Shown here: positions 51,035 to 62,186 of the stretch, piece by piece
How the letters are laid out: every line of letters starts with the position of its first letter
Position numbering within the stretch: the stretch's first letter is position 1
Source: Parapristionchus giblindavisi
Taxonomy: Eukaryota > Nematoda > Chromadorea > Rhabditida > Diplogasteridae
Assembly: GCA_943737045.1 (NCBI GenBank)
Contig: CALSFV010000221.1
Span: forward strand, 1,116,001 to 1,180,000
Direction: 5' to 3'
DNA length: 64,000 nucleotides
Translations under genes and position numbers: made by a program
Notes under the pieces: model-generated
Databases searched by the model: none
Told to the model about the DNA's origin: nothing
What the model saw: the letters and a program-made list of their open reading frames with translations, nothing else

Positions 51035-51117
51035 AATCCTCTTCCGGGAATCGAACTTTCTTGCCGACCAACCGGACTGTTTGATTGGCCGAGCTCTTAT
51101 CCACTAGGCCATGGGTC
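51035..51117 (-). other. tRNA-like sequence
   Basis: On the minus strand GGACCCATGGCCTAGTGGAT… carries the A-box TGGCCTAGTGG and, about 50 bases on, the B-box GTTCGATTCCC. The spacing allows a long variable arm, but the acceptor strands do not pair, so this is more likely a tRNA relic or SINE head than a working tRNA. Confidence 0.55.
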
Positions 51118-52000
51118 CCTATTACGCGAAACGGCAAAGGATCTGCATATACTCACTTGAACGTCCACATATGTACCGATGTATGGCTCCGCCCCCTTCT
51201 CGTGGACACCACGTATATACCGATTTTGACTCCGCCTATTTAACTTCGCGGGGTTGGACACCAGATGCCAATGTGAACACACCCAAAAATCTTTATCAAT
51301 TCTAGCGAGAAGACTGCCAGATAACCGATCTTCAGAGAAATTTCTGCGGCCTCCGATGCTGTTGCTGTAGATGATCCATGATGGAAGAGATCAATGAACT
51401 TCTGATGACGTCATCAATGACCAGTTCGAAAAGAGGATTCAACCTGTTGAATATGAAGTTAGAATGGATTCAATTATTTGGACTTTCCACTAAAACAGCA
51501 AGTACCTTGAAGTGTAGCAGCAAACTGTTTATCGATAGATGACATCTTGGACGATATCCCGAAAACGTACGACAACGATCTGAAATAGATTTGAAATAAA
51601 GTAATCGAATGTCCTACTATGAAACTCTCCTCATCAATTCAAGATAGAATACTGCCAAATGACGCATCTAAAGAGAGCTTCCTTTTCTCAGTTCTTCAGA
51701 AGATCCGTGATGGTAGCTACATCCTTCTGATCACGTCATCAACTACGAGTAAGAAATGATGATTCAACCTTTTGAATATGAAGTTACGATGGATTCAACG
51801 ATTCGGTCTTTTGACTAAGACCACTGAATACCTTACAGCACATCAGTGATTGATACACGACCTCGTCGACGACGCGAGAAGTACATGACTCTGAAATGGA
51901 TTTCAAATGAAGTAAACGAATGTCCAAAATACTAAGAAACTCTCCTCATCCGTCCGATTCGTTAGGGGCATCTTGAGTCATCAGTCACACCTTCAGAATC
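51115..52000 (-). repeat. Dispersed repeat, copy 2 (inverted)
   Basis: This is an inverted match to 55,330-56,120: GTTAAATAGGCGGAG near 51,235, the GAATTGATAAAGATTTTTGGGTG block, GATGACGTCATCAGAAG and GTCGTCGACGAGG. Inside it, a block of about 300 bp (GAATCCATTCTAACTTCATATTCAA … GACGTCATCA) is itself repeated twice. Confidence 0.75.
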
Positions 52001-52600
52001 TCCTATGTAGTAGGTGATTATCTTCTTCAGATTGTTGTTGAACATGATGAGTCGACCTTTAAATAGGATAAGAGATTAAAATAGATTCAATGATTAGACT
52101 TTTTCCAATTGTTCTCATCACTTTGTACACTTTCTGATCTCTTCCAATGAGAAGCAATGAATGCAATTTTCGAACACGGAATAGTTGGATAATGCGAAAC
52201 GACACAGAAATAAGCTAAATATAAGATGCGTACCAGTCACAGAGGAATAATTTCCACAACCATCAGTCCAAATCCCTGGGTTCTGCGCTACAGAAGTCGT
52301 CCTTCACTTGAGGTGGTCCGATTGACCTTCGTAGACATCATCTACTAAGGTTGATGGTTCTGAAAAGGATTTGATTAGTTTTGAGAAACGAGAGAGGGAA
52401 AATGAACGAGGAACGACATTGTAAAGATCAAAGATCAAATTGCGAAAAAAGGACAATACTTGAAACTAGAAGAAAGAAGACGACCGAAAACCGAAATTGA
52501 AATGAACAAGAATAGAAATACGTAGTCTACATATGATAATGAATCATATAATGAATATTTAATAATGAATCATCAGCAAATTGAAATATAATGGATGAAT
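52001..52600. other. Spacer, no gene recognised
   Basis: AT-rich sequence with a GATCAAAGATCAA tract at about 52,428. No exon chain was found. Confidence 0.4.
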
Positions 52601-52639
52601 GGCTAGACAAATAACATCGCAAAGAAGGAAGAAGGAGAG

Positions 52640-52975
52640 GGAGGGATATAGAAATGAAAGAAGGAGAGGAAGGGATATAGCAAATGACAGAAGGAATAAC
52701 AGAAGGAGATGGAGGGATATGGTAAATGACAAAATGAATGTCAGAAGGAGAGTGAGAGATATAGTAAATGACAAAAGGAATGACAGAAGGAGAGGAAGGG
52801 ATATAGCAAATGACAAAAGTAATGACAGAAGGAGAGGAAGGGATATAGCAAATGACAGAAGGAATAACAGAAGGAGAGGGAGGGATGTAGCAAATGACAA
52901 AAGGAATGACAGAAGAAGAATTAGGGAAATAGCAAATGACAAAAGGAAGGACAGAGGGAGAGGAAGAGATATAGC
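52640..52975 (+). repeat. 42-bp minisatellite, open in frame
   Basis: About eight tandem units of AAGGAGAGGAAGGGATATAG…AATGACA-type sequence occur. Because the period is 42 bp, all units stay in one frame and the open frame 52,599-52,997 reads repeated 14-residue blocks of the form RRRGRDIANDKRND. The opposite strand is also open (Leu/Ser-rich). No start context, splice sites or family support a gene. Confidence 0.85.
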
Positions 52976-52999
52976 GAAATTACGAAACCAAGCATAGCA

Positions 53000-54870
53000 A
53001 CACGTACTTCAAATGAAATTGGCGGGAAGAATGAATAGAGAACAGCTATTCATAATCAATATCTGAGGAAGATCAGGTTAACGCGCCATCCTTCCTTCCT
53101 TGTACTCTCTCAATTATCCATACTCTCTCACTCTGTCTCTATCTCTGTCTGTACTCTCTTCTGTCTGGACACTCTCTCCTCTGATTAAACAATCATCGGA
53201 TAACAATGGTATGATCCTTTGATCAGAGTGATCTACTGTCGATAGTGTTTATCTATCATGGGTTTTCTCCTCTCTCTCACAACGATCTGATTTGGCTTGG
53301 AAGTGACTATAGTGCATTTGGGAAAAGGCGCCTGGTGTGAGCACTCACTTGAATTTCTCCATTTTGGAGTTTCCTATTTTTGCTATTTTAATGATGTTAT
53401 TGCGTGATTTCGATGTTATTTCTTATCATAGTTATCGCGTTCAGTCTCATAGATTGTGGAATTAGCACGATTTTGCCGGAATTTAGCAGAAAATCACCTT
53501 TTTCTTCGAATTTAAACTTTGTTTCAAATTTTCTTCCTTATTCTGCTAAAATCGATATTTCTGATGCTTCCAATAGAAAGATCATTGCATTATCTATCGA
53601 ATGGTGTACACCTTGCCCGCTGAATTTTCCTATTTCGCGATATATCGGAAGTTGAAGTTTGATTTCTAGCTGAGGGTTACGGTATCAATCGTAGTGGACG
53701 TTTTCTGACCCTTGTTTCGCCTATTATAATGTAAGCAAGACATCAGCTGACAGCACTGACTCCTTATCTACACAAGAACTATCGCCACTTTCTGAAATCT
53801 GTAGATTTAATTCATAATTATTGCAATTTCGTGCTGTAAACACTGCATGATATTTTCTTAATTTATTCGTTCTTTTTGCAGGTGTGAAAGAAAGAAATGT
53901 GCGATATCTGGCGCAACCGGCTCATAAGGCATTCTCACAGATTAAAGAAATCTCAAAAATTAGAAGAGGTTGTTTTCTGCTTCATTTATTATTGTTTCCA
54001 TATATGAATGTTTTGTCGTCTTTTCATTTGACTTTGGCAAATCTGTATGATAAACATTTCTTTCCGTCTCTCCCACAACAGAAAGTATAAGATATAAATG
54101 ATTGAATCAAAATTTTGATACACACTTTGACACACTTTGATATCCGCATCCGTGATATAGGTATATCAGAAAAGACAGAATCGTTAACTGCACTCATTAC
54201 ACTACAATTTTACACAATAATTCAATCAGATCGCTGTGTCTCTGGCATTTTCCCGTCAGATTCAACAGGGGCATGTGTCGCATTGCGTGATATTTCGATC
54301 AATATTAGTTCAGTTTTTTTTATATCCATCCCTCTACCTCTCGGTCCCATTTCATCTCTCCCTCTGCATCTCTCTCCCTCTCTATCCTTCTACATCGCTA
54401 TCCCTCTATAGATGTATACCTCTCTCTCTCCTTGTCTCTCCCAATCATTGTTTTCTCTATCCTATTTACATACAATGTCGCTATTCTTGTCTATCCATTC
54501 ATCCATTTTATTCCAATTTGCATATTAATCATTAGTATTCTTGTTCATTTCATTTGCAGCTTTCGATCGTCTTTCCTCTCGTTTTCCGGATTTTCCCTTT
54601 TTTCTAAGTTCACCCCGTCGTTTCTCGATCCCCATATTTATCACGAAATCATGCAAATCAATTTCAGAGGGAGTAGCTCAACGTGAGCGGTGGTGCCAGC
54701 GAAGGTTCGACAATGATGAAAGAGGTCACGTCGAATTTGGACCTAGGACTGTGATCTTTACGGACGCTGCTCTTCTCACTCTTATCAATGGTACTTATAT
54801 CTAATGTTTATGCATCGTTACATCTGTTTTCCGTATCCAATGTAAAATGTACTCTGTCGTGTCGATGTTT
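53000..54870. other. Long spacer, no gene recognised
   Basis: CT-rich simple tracts (53,100-53,180; 54,330-54,440) and AT-rich DNA. Short open frames exist, but none has consistent splice phase or family landmarks. This is the interior of the large inverted repeat 51,115-52,000 / 55,330-56,120. Confidence 0.4.
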
Positions 54871-54877
54871 CGTAGTG

Positions 54878-55018
54878 TTGGATCTCAAGTGGAAAACCAT
54901 TAGCATTAGGTTACTGGTAGTAGGTATCGTAACCGTCGATTGGTATCGATCGATCGATGGTTGGCTACCACAACCTACAGTATTCGTTGTTGCTCTCTTT
55001 TTTCCACTTGAGATCCAA
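54878..55018. mobile_element. 141-bp MITE
   Basis: Perfect inverted ends TTGGATCTCAAGTGGAAAA and complement surround a core with a GATCGATCGATC palindrome. No clear target duplication was found. Confidence 0.75.
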
Positions 55019-55329
55019 TATCCTTCGAACTCCAGAGGCGACTCCTTAGAATAGAAACCTTTACATTCATTTTACATTTCTTTTGAACATACTGTAATAT
55101 TTCTGAATGAACTCGAACATGAACCTTTCCCTACGTTCTCTTTACCATTCAATACTTCTCATTGGAAAAGATCAACGTGTACAAAGTGATGAGAACATTG
55201 GAAAAGTTCTAAACATTGAATTTATTCTAACCTCTTGTTCATTTAATAGGCCGATTCATCATGTTCAACGACGGTCGTCTGAAGGTCATCATCGACGTCG
55301 TTGGTTGGACTCTGAAGAAGCGAGGGATA

Positions 55330-56125
55330 ATTCGGAAGCCCTAACGACTCGGACTCATGAGGGGAGTTTCATAGTAGCCTGGACATTCGATTACTTTATT
55401 TCAAATCAATTTCAGATCGTTGTCATACTTCTTCGGGATATCGTCGAAGATGGCATCTATCGATGAAAAATTTGCTGCTACACTTGCTATTTTAGCGGAA
55501 AGTTCAAATAGTTGAATCCATTCTAACTTCATATTCAACAGGTTTATGACGTCATCAGAAGGCCATGATTGCTTCCATCAACGGATTGTGCGAGGGATGA
55601 CTCAAGATGTCCCTAACGAATCGGACTCATGAGGAGAGTTTCTTAGTAATTTGAACATTCGTTAACTTCATTTGAAACCCATTTCAGACCCATGGTATTC
55701 TGGCGTCGTCGACGAGGAAATATATCAATCATCGATCTGCTGCTACACTTCACTTCATTTCACGCTAAAGGAAAGTGTAAATATTTGAATGCATTCTAAC
55801 TTCATATTCAACAGGTCGAATCGTCTTTTCGATGTGGTCGTTGATGACGTCTTCAGAAGGTCGTTGATCGCTTCAATCATGGATCATCTACGACATCGGA
55901 AGAACGGAGGACGCAGGAATTTCTCTTAAGATCGGTCATCTGGCAGTCTTCTCGCTAGAATTGATAAACATTTTTGGGTGTGTTCACATTGGCATCTGGT
56001 GTCCAACCCGGCGAAGTTAAATGGGCGGAGTCAAAATCGGTATATACTTAGGGTCCACGAGAAAGGGGCGGAGCTGCACATCGGTACATATGTGGTGATT
56101 CAAGTGAGTATATGCAGATCCTTTG
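55330..56125 (+). repeat. Dispersed repeat, copy 3
   Basis: This is the same family as 1-730 and 51,115-52,000, and contains two or three internal copies of the TTCATATTCAACAGG…GACGTC.TCAGAAGG block. With copy 2 it forms a large inverted repeat. Confidence 0.75.
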
Positions 56126-56337
56126 AATTTTAGAGTATGAGACCCAAGACCCAGTAGGTGAGCGTTCGGACAACAAATCCGAACTGTTGGTTAGCATGAA
56201 AGTACAATCCCTGGGCAATTTTACAGTAACATTTAGGAAAAATAGAGTTTTTTGTTCTTTGGCTTCAGAAGTGGGTAGAACAAAAATACAATACTGTAAT
56301 ACTAATAATACCAAAAGAAGAATATTTCATTTCAAAG

Positions 56338-57409
56338 CAAAATGAAGTAATATTCGATAATTCTCATAAAACTCAATAAATATCTACAATTACATAATTA
56401 TCATTTTATAGTATCCAGAGGGTATCATCAAATTGCTTGCGAGCTTGCCTAAAAATGCTACATAACGAACGTAATGAGAGTAACTTATCTAAGAAATGTT
56501 TAAAAAAAATCTTATGTACTGCTCAAAATTAAATACAATCCCGTATGGTAATCCCCACCCGCCACCCCTCTCAACAAATACAATCCCGTAAGGTACAATC
56601 TCGGAGGATGCATCCTGGTCTACCACGTCGTAAATCCTTCTGCTTCGTCCAAGTACTCGTGGCCATAATATGAATCTTAGTATCGATCATCCACTTCTCA
56701 CTTTCTCTCATTTATTAGTATTGTACCATTATGGAAAATCGAAAATAGTAATGTAAGTCAACCCAACCCAACCATGTTTTGTTCTTTCGTACGAAAACTC
56801 TCGCTGTGATCAAGAAATTGCAGTGTATATAACATTTCTTCATATCTGATTTCACGCTCAGAAATGATAAATATTATTATTATTATCTTTGTGATTCATG
56901 TTGCGGCCGGTACGTCTAATGTCTTTGTGTATCACATTCACACTGGTCTTACATAGATATTAATCATCTATCAACAAAATGATTTCATTAATGATCGATA
57001 ATCTCTGCACTTGTTATTGAGTTGTGTGCGGTCAACAAAATACCGATGATACTCGCAGAATTTATTGTACTGAAGATAAACATGGGTAGTGGTATTCGAA
57101 TATGATAGCTGTGATGAAAAAGGCACAGTACGAACTGATCAAAGATTGATTAGATAAGGTACTGTAGAAATATTAATCGATCAGGCAGCTGCGACACAAA
57201 GTCCTTGGTCCTTGCTGCATGTAACGCCGGAGGGACACGCTGAGCAAGCAGCACCCTCGAGGTAGATCGGACTGTCTAGCCAGTTACCTATGTAAGATAA
57301 TTGATCTTTGATCTCTAAACTATAAGATGATTGCTTACTTGGCTTGATATTGGCATGCAACTAGCGCTTCTAGATTGTTCTGAAAAAGAGCAACACCGCA
57401 AAGATCAAA
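56338..57409 (+). repeat. 1.07-kb direct repeat A, left of the PLE
   Basis: Nearly identical to 62,515-63,586 (a handful of differences, for example near 56,805 and 57,365). It directly abuts the 3' end of the PLE at GATCAAA. The outer flanks of the two copies are unrelated to each other, as expected for a long target duplication. No gene was recognised inside, and part of it is dispersed repeat (see 48,690-48,972). Confidence 0.92.
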
Positions 57410-57484
57410 TATTCAATAATTCAAATTTGTTAAATTATTATTAAGATAGTCTAATAGTTTTGTAAAAGCCTAGATAAACGTGAT

Positions 57485-57550
57485 CGGTGTTTCGGCCCTT
57501 GGTCTAGACACCGACCACTCCCCTGGGGGTGGGCCTCGTCAGTAGACAAG
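57485..57550 (-). ncRNA. Hammerhead-like core with permuted strand order, full PLE
   Basis: Minus-strand order from 57,550: CTTGTCTA-CTGACGA; GGCCC; linker with CCCC…GGGG; CGGTG-TC-TAGACCAA; GGGCC-GAAA-CACCG. Stem I pairs GTCTA with TAGAC plus two further pairs across a bulge. Stem II pairs GGCCC/GGGCC. Stem III pairs CGGTG/CACCG, with the last A of GAAA opposite the U of GUC. Same order of parts and different stem sequences compared with 42,141-42,215. Expected cleavage is after the C at 57,507. Confidence 0.62.
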
Positions 57551-57896
57551 CCCCAGGAGAACAATTATTTGAGTAATGTTTAAAAAAGGAAATAACGCGC
57601 AAGTATCCTAGAACAACACGCAAAGATCCTATGAGAGAGATCAGAGAGGGAAAGAAAACCAAGTGGTAACTCATAAATAAAGATAATGAGACATTAGAGA
57701 ATGGTTGAGTGATAAAAGAGGAGAAGGGAAGGGATGGGTTGTGATGTGAGAGGAGTGTACATGGGAATCGCAAAATCGATTAGTGATCTACCCATCCTCT
57801 GTCTCGTCTGCTGTCTGAGTGTAATATTGATCTTATGTTTTAGTCACCTCTAATCAATAAGTCAGACCATAAAAGAGAGCAGATAAGATATTTCAT

Positions 57897-60851
57897 TTAA
57901 TTTCTAAGAACAATTGTGCAAATTTCAGCATTGGGAATACCATACTTGATGGACATTGAGGGATTCTTTCTTAGTGTCTTAAAAATTGTCGAACAAATGA
58001 CATGTTTTGGATATCCTATATTAGTAAAATACTGTGTGAGCGAGACTATTCTTTCCAAGAAATCATCTTTGTGTGAACAGTTTCGAAAGATTCTAACTAC
58101 TTCTCCATAGAAGGTATTCAATCCTATCTTCAAAGGAACATTGGATTCAAAATTCGGATATCTTATCACATTAAAAGTGTAATCATCAGTTTTGTTGTAG
58201 AGCGAAATCTTTGGTGTACCCTGCCTTAACTCGATATTGAGATCTAGAAAAGAGGAGGAAGTCATCGAATGATTTGTTTGTTCTAATGTCAATGAATGAT
58301 GATACATTTCTTTGGTTATTTTTACAAATTCTTCAGTTTTGGTTGAAACATGTAATAGATCATCAATGTAACGGAATGTTCTATTTAGGTGATAGGCAAG
58401 TGGGTGATTATGCTTAACCTTCTCTTTAATATATTGAAATTCCATTACGGCTAACGTAAGATCTGCTATTTGTGGTGAGGCATTGTTTCCCTGAGGAATT
58501 CCTTTTTTCTGTTTGTAGTATGTACCTCCATAGAATGCATAACTGTTATTCAAAATGTAGTCGATGATTAGTTTCACATCATTACTATGGAAGGACAGAC
58601 CGCTCCTTGAACTATTATTTTGGTCGTAATGAATACGGTTTCCTTTGACAACAATGTAGTCAGATTCTGCATTTTTAAAAAGAAGATCGATTAAATAGAA
58701 TAGTTTTTCTTTGACAACTTTGTGTGGCAAGTTTGTAAAAAGAGATGAAAAGTCTGCGCAAAATACTTTCGTATTTTTATCTTTGATTGTTTGAATGTTG
58801 TGAATAACTTTGAAAGTATTCTGAACTGAGAAATAATGTTTTGTTTTTGAAAGACTTGTTGTATTACTGCAATAATTGCGGAAGTGATTTTGTAAGAAAA
58901 TCAAAATTTTTTGTAAATATATCGATATCGGTTTCAAGCTACTATTATGAGCTCCTGTTATGAATCTAAATTTAACCGGATTTTTATGCATTTTTGGAAT
59001 ACCGTAAATTCGTGGCAGAGAACAGTTTTCTAATGCTTCAATATTGAAACTTTTTGTGAGTTTTTCATGATCTTTGATCTTCTGGATAGGGTCGAAATTT
59101 TCCACAGGCTCGTATGTTCTTTCTCCGTCATCATTAGTGTTCATTTCTCTTTCCATAAACTCCAAGTATAGTTTTTTGCAAGTTATTGCGTAATTTCCGG
59201 ATGCTTTGTCAACCATTGTGACAACGAAATGTTTGTGTAGGAACTTTATTGCTGGAGAATTTCGATCAATCGTATCTGCATTTTTATTTGCATATTTTGT
59301 GTTGAAGTTAATTTTTCTTTCAATGAACTTAAAGAGAGTATTTTTCTCATTTTCTGTATTTTGATTTTGTTTACTACGACTGGCTATTCTATCGATTAAT
59401 TGTGAACAGGACAGTTTTAATGCGTCTAAAAATTCTTCCCTACTGACAAACGACTGCAATCGGAATTTCGTTCCTCTATCCAAAATCTTTTTGAGCTTTA
59501 CGTCTTTTATGAATGAGGTACTTCCTGTACAAATGTGTCCTAGCGACTGATCCACAAACTCTTTAAAATTACTACAAATGCAAGAGGATGTCGAGAGTAC
59601 ATTGTCAATTATCGATCTGTCGAGGTGTTTCAAGAAGGACCCATAGTTACATAAAATAGTTGAAGTAGGGCTTGAAAGAGAGTAAGTAAGTGCAATTCGA
59701 GGACACTCTTTATCCACACCAAGTATACTCCGGTATAGGTCCTTTGCATATGTTGAATTTAGATATTTAACGAGTGGTAACCTTTCCATAAAATTGCCAT
59801 AAAACTCGATTGAGAATCTTTCTTCATTTCGAATGACTCGTTTTTCTTCTTTGTAATGCCTCCAATGGTGATTGCAGACAATAGAGAATATTTTGTATCT
59901 GTCTACATGAGGCAATGATTGAAAATCACTTGTTGCCGCGAAAAATTCGAGTTTTCTGAGATTATGATGTGACAGGGATCTACCGTATATAAATAGTTCA
60001 CGAGTGTCTAACAGACTTATTTTGGAGATTAAATCCTCAACTGATTCAGTGCATCTTGATGCTGTTTTTCTTCTACGCTTTTGTCTGTTTCCTCTTTTAC
60101 GATAGTTTCCACCAGTGTATGGAAGAGTGTAGTAAGGGTGTGTTCGTTTTTCAAGTGGATTAATCTCATCACTGATATTTCCAAAATGTTTTATCGAATC
60201 GTTCAAACCAAGTGGATATGCTGTGTTCAGAGCTTTAATCCACAATAACTCTTTCTCACGTAATTGGTTATCTGTTTTTGCATGATCAAGAATATCTATT
60301 CTAAAACTTTCACTATCGTGACCATGCTCCTTGAAGTGTTTGCTCAAGTATGTTTTGCAACGAGCTCCCAGTTCGGTTTTAGTACTGAATGATTGTCTAT
60401 GTTTCGAGAAGCGCAGCTTTAGTGTCTGCGTTGTTTCGCCAACATACTGAAGTCCACAAATATCACAAGTGATAAGGTAAACTATAAATCTACTTTCGCA
60501 GTTGTCTCGTTCGCTTTTGTTTGTCAAGAATGTACAGTTTGTGATAGTGCTTGTAGCACCGGCTCTGAAGTTAATTTTAGGACAAATCTTACATTTTTTA
60601 TTTTTTTTATTGCTGCACTTCACTCCGATGTGATCGGTGAAATCTCCGATCTTTACAAGAATATGGTTTTCCTCCCTCCGCATGAAAGTAGCTTTCGTAC
60701 AAGAGGAGGGGGGTTTGGGACACGCGGTTTTCTCGGTTTTTGCGAGCAGATTTAAGGGGCGCTCTACCCCGTAAGCTTGTAGGCCGGTCGTGTGGACGAC
60801 TGAGTGGGTCTGCCACTCGCGGTGTGACATCCCACGAGGGGGATACCGCAT
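57897..60851 (-). CDS. GIY-YIG endonuclease / reverse transcriptase of a Penelope-like element
   Basis: A 984-residue uninterrupted polyprotein that primes and copies element RNA at a nicked target. Residues about 75-135 hold Cys pairs (CKIC 87-90, CDIC 129-132) likely to bind zinc. Residues about 121-217 form a GIY-YIG nuclease domain (VYLIT at 124-128, YVGET at 136-140, RFSKH ending 151, a Glu near 201, YPLGLN 212-217). The reverse transcriptase follows: RIYGIPKMHK near 615, the first catalytic Asp in FCADFSSLF near 700, GIPQGNNASP near 780 and RYIDD near 830. Having the nuclease before the RT is the reverse of canonical Penelope and is the published Chlamys/Naiad layout. The ORF is intact, so the copy may be active. 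The start could lie slightly up- or downstream, as no initiation context decides it. Confidence 0.93.
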   Translation of the reverse strand: MRYPPRGMSHREWQTHSVVHTTGLQAYGVERPLNLLAKTEKTACPKPPSSCTKATFMRREENHILVKIGDFTDHIGVKCSNKKNKKCKICPKINFRAGATSTITNCTFLTNKSERDNCESRFIVYLITCDICGLQYVGETTQTLKLRFSKHRQSFSTKTELGARCKTYLSKHFKEHGHDSESFRIDILDHAKTDNQLREKELLWIKALNTAYPLGLNDSIKHFGNISDEINPLEKRTHPYYTLPYTGGNYRKRGNRQKRRRKTASRCTESVEDLISKISLLDTRELFIYGRSLSHHNLRKLEFFAATSDFQSLPHVDRYKIFSIVCNHHWRHYKEEKRVIRNEERFSIEFYGNFMERLPLVKYLNSTYAKDLYRSILGVDKECPRIALTYSLSSPTSTILCNYGSFLKHLDRSIIDNVLSTSSCICSNFKEFVDQSLGHICTGSTSFIKDVKLKKILDRGTKFRLQSFVSREEFLDALKLSCSQLIDRIASRSKQNQNTENEKNTLFKFIERKINFNTKYANKNADTIDRNSPAIKFLHKHFVVTMVDKASGNYAITCKKLYLEFMEREMNTNDDGERTYEPVENFDPIQKIKDHEKLTKSFNIEALENCSLPRIYGIPKMHKNPVKFRFITGAHNSSLKPISIYLQKILIFLQNHFRNYCSNTTSLSKTKHYFSVQNTFKVIHNIQTIKDKNTKVFCADFSSLFTNLPHKVVKEKLFYLIDLLFKNAESDYIVVKGNRIHYDQNNSSRSGLSFHSNDVKLIIDYILNNSYAFYGGTYYKQKKGIPQGNNASPQIADLTLAVMEFQYIKEKVKHNHPLAYHLNRTFRYIDDLLHVSTKTEEFVKITKEMYHHSLTLEQTNHSMTSSSFLDLNIELRQGTPKISLYNKTDDYTFNVIRYPNFESNVPLKIGLNTFYGEVVRIFRNCSHKDDFLERIVSLTQYFTNIGYPKHVICSTIFKTLRKNPSMSIKYGIPNAEICTIVLRN

Positions 60852-61692
60852 AAACAGGCTGGACCGCGTTACACCTACTACCTCTCCACACGACCTATTG
60901 TCACGGGGTTCGGTGGTCGCAGCAGTCCTTTTGTTCTGAAGAAATGTAATTTAGAAATTTGATTAGTCAAGGCCAGTGTTTGAAAGAGAATGGCTTAATT
61001 TGGCCTAATAAGTTTGATATTATAATTGTAACAAATGAGCATAGGTCGAAAAAGCGACAAAAGAGGGGTAATCTGATTCAGGTGCGGCGCAGCATTGTGC
61101 TGCATAAAGACAAAAATAGAGGTTTACCTCTAGAAATGTAGGGAGGGAGCGTGTCATTTGGATTGTACAATATGTAGTAAAGATGTGAGGAAGTTTTTGA
61201 GACTTGAAAATTATAGAAGTGATACCTTTTATTTGTAGTTAGTTTTGATTTTGGATGTTGCACTGCGAAATACAATTAAATTGTTTTTGACAAAAATCTT
61301 TGTTATTTTAGATAAATTAATTTCATGACTGAAAAAGGTTTATTCTGTGTGTTGTTCGGACATAGTCCGATACCCACTACTGCCGCGGGCGACGTGGTCG
61401 GTCTAGCCAACCCGTCTAGAAATGCGGACAGCAAGGGTTTAATAACTGGGTGGCGGGTTGGAACGTCCATTCGGACACCGCCGTATCCACAAGGGATATA
61501 ACAAACGATAAAGAAAGACAAATGATAGGCTAAGAAATAAACAAATTGAGGTGTCTGACTATCAGGCAGACGGTTGGAGAAGTTCCGAAGAATCAATAAA
61601 TGTAGAATGAGAAAAGTAAAAGAGTATAGATAGAGAAACCCTTCATACCACGGAGCGGAGCAAGCTCTCACGTCACGTAATAACGAAGGGGA
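60852..61692 (-). other. 5' UTR of the full-length PLE unit
   Basis: Between the truncated upstream unit and the ORF. A 131-codon minus-strand open frame (61,698-61,303) exists with hydrophobic content; it is not recognised and has no family support. No third hammerhead-like motif was seen here. Confidence 0.5.
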
Positions 61693-61774
61693 GATCAAAT
61701 ATTCAATAATTCAAATTTGTTAAATTATTATTAAGATAGTCTAATAGTTTTGTAAAAGCCTAGATAAACGTGAT

Positions 61775-61840
61775 CGGTGTTTCGGCCCTTGGTCTAGACA
61801 CCGACCACTCCCCTGGGGGTGGGCCTCGTCAGTAGACAAG
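61775..61840 (-). ncRNA. Hammerhead-like core with permuted strand order, truncated PLE unit
   Basis: Identical copy of 57,485-57,550, offset by 4,290 bp. A transcript starting at or above this unit would contain two motifs, which would release one unit-length RNA if both cleave. Confidence 0.62.
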
Positions 61841-62186
61841 CCCCAGGAGAACAATTATTTGAGTAATGTTTAAAAAAGGAAATAACGCGCAAGTATCCTA
61901 GAACAACACGCAAAGATCCTATGAGAGAGATCAGAGAGGGAAAGAAAACCAAGTGGTAACTCATAAATAAAGATAATGAGACATTAGAGAATGGTTGAGT
62001 GATAAAAGAGGAGAAGGGAAGGGATGGGTTGTGATGTGAGAGGAGTGTACATGGGAATCGCAAAATCGATTAGTGATCTACCCATCCTCTGTCTCGTCTG
62101 CTGTCTGAGTGTAATATTGATCTTATGTTTTAGTCACCTCTAATCAATAAGTCAGACCATAAAAGAGAGCAGATAAGATATTTCAT

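Noticed and set aside
57485..57550. Calling a standard type I hammerhead
   Set aside because: CUGACGA…GGCCC/GGGCC-GAAA fits stem II, but no NUH with matching stem I and III strands follows GAAA. The matching strand lies between them, so the canonical label would be wrong.
57504..57773. 89-codon minus-strand frame in the PLE 3' UTR (also 61,794-62,063)
   Set aside because: It overlaps the hammerhead-like motif, has no family match and no initiation context; its two copies are identical because the unit is duplicated.
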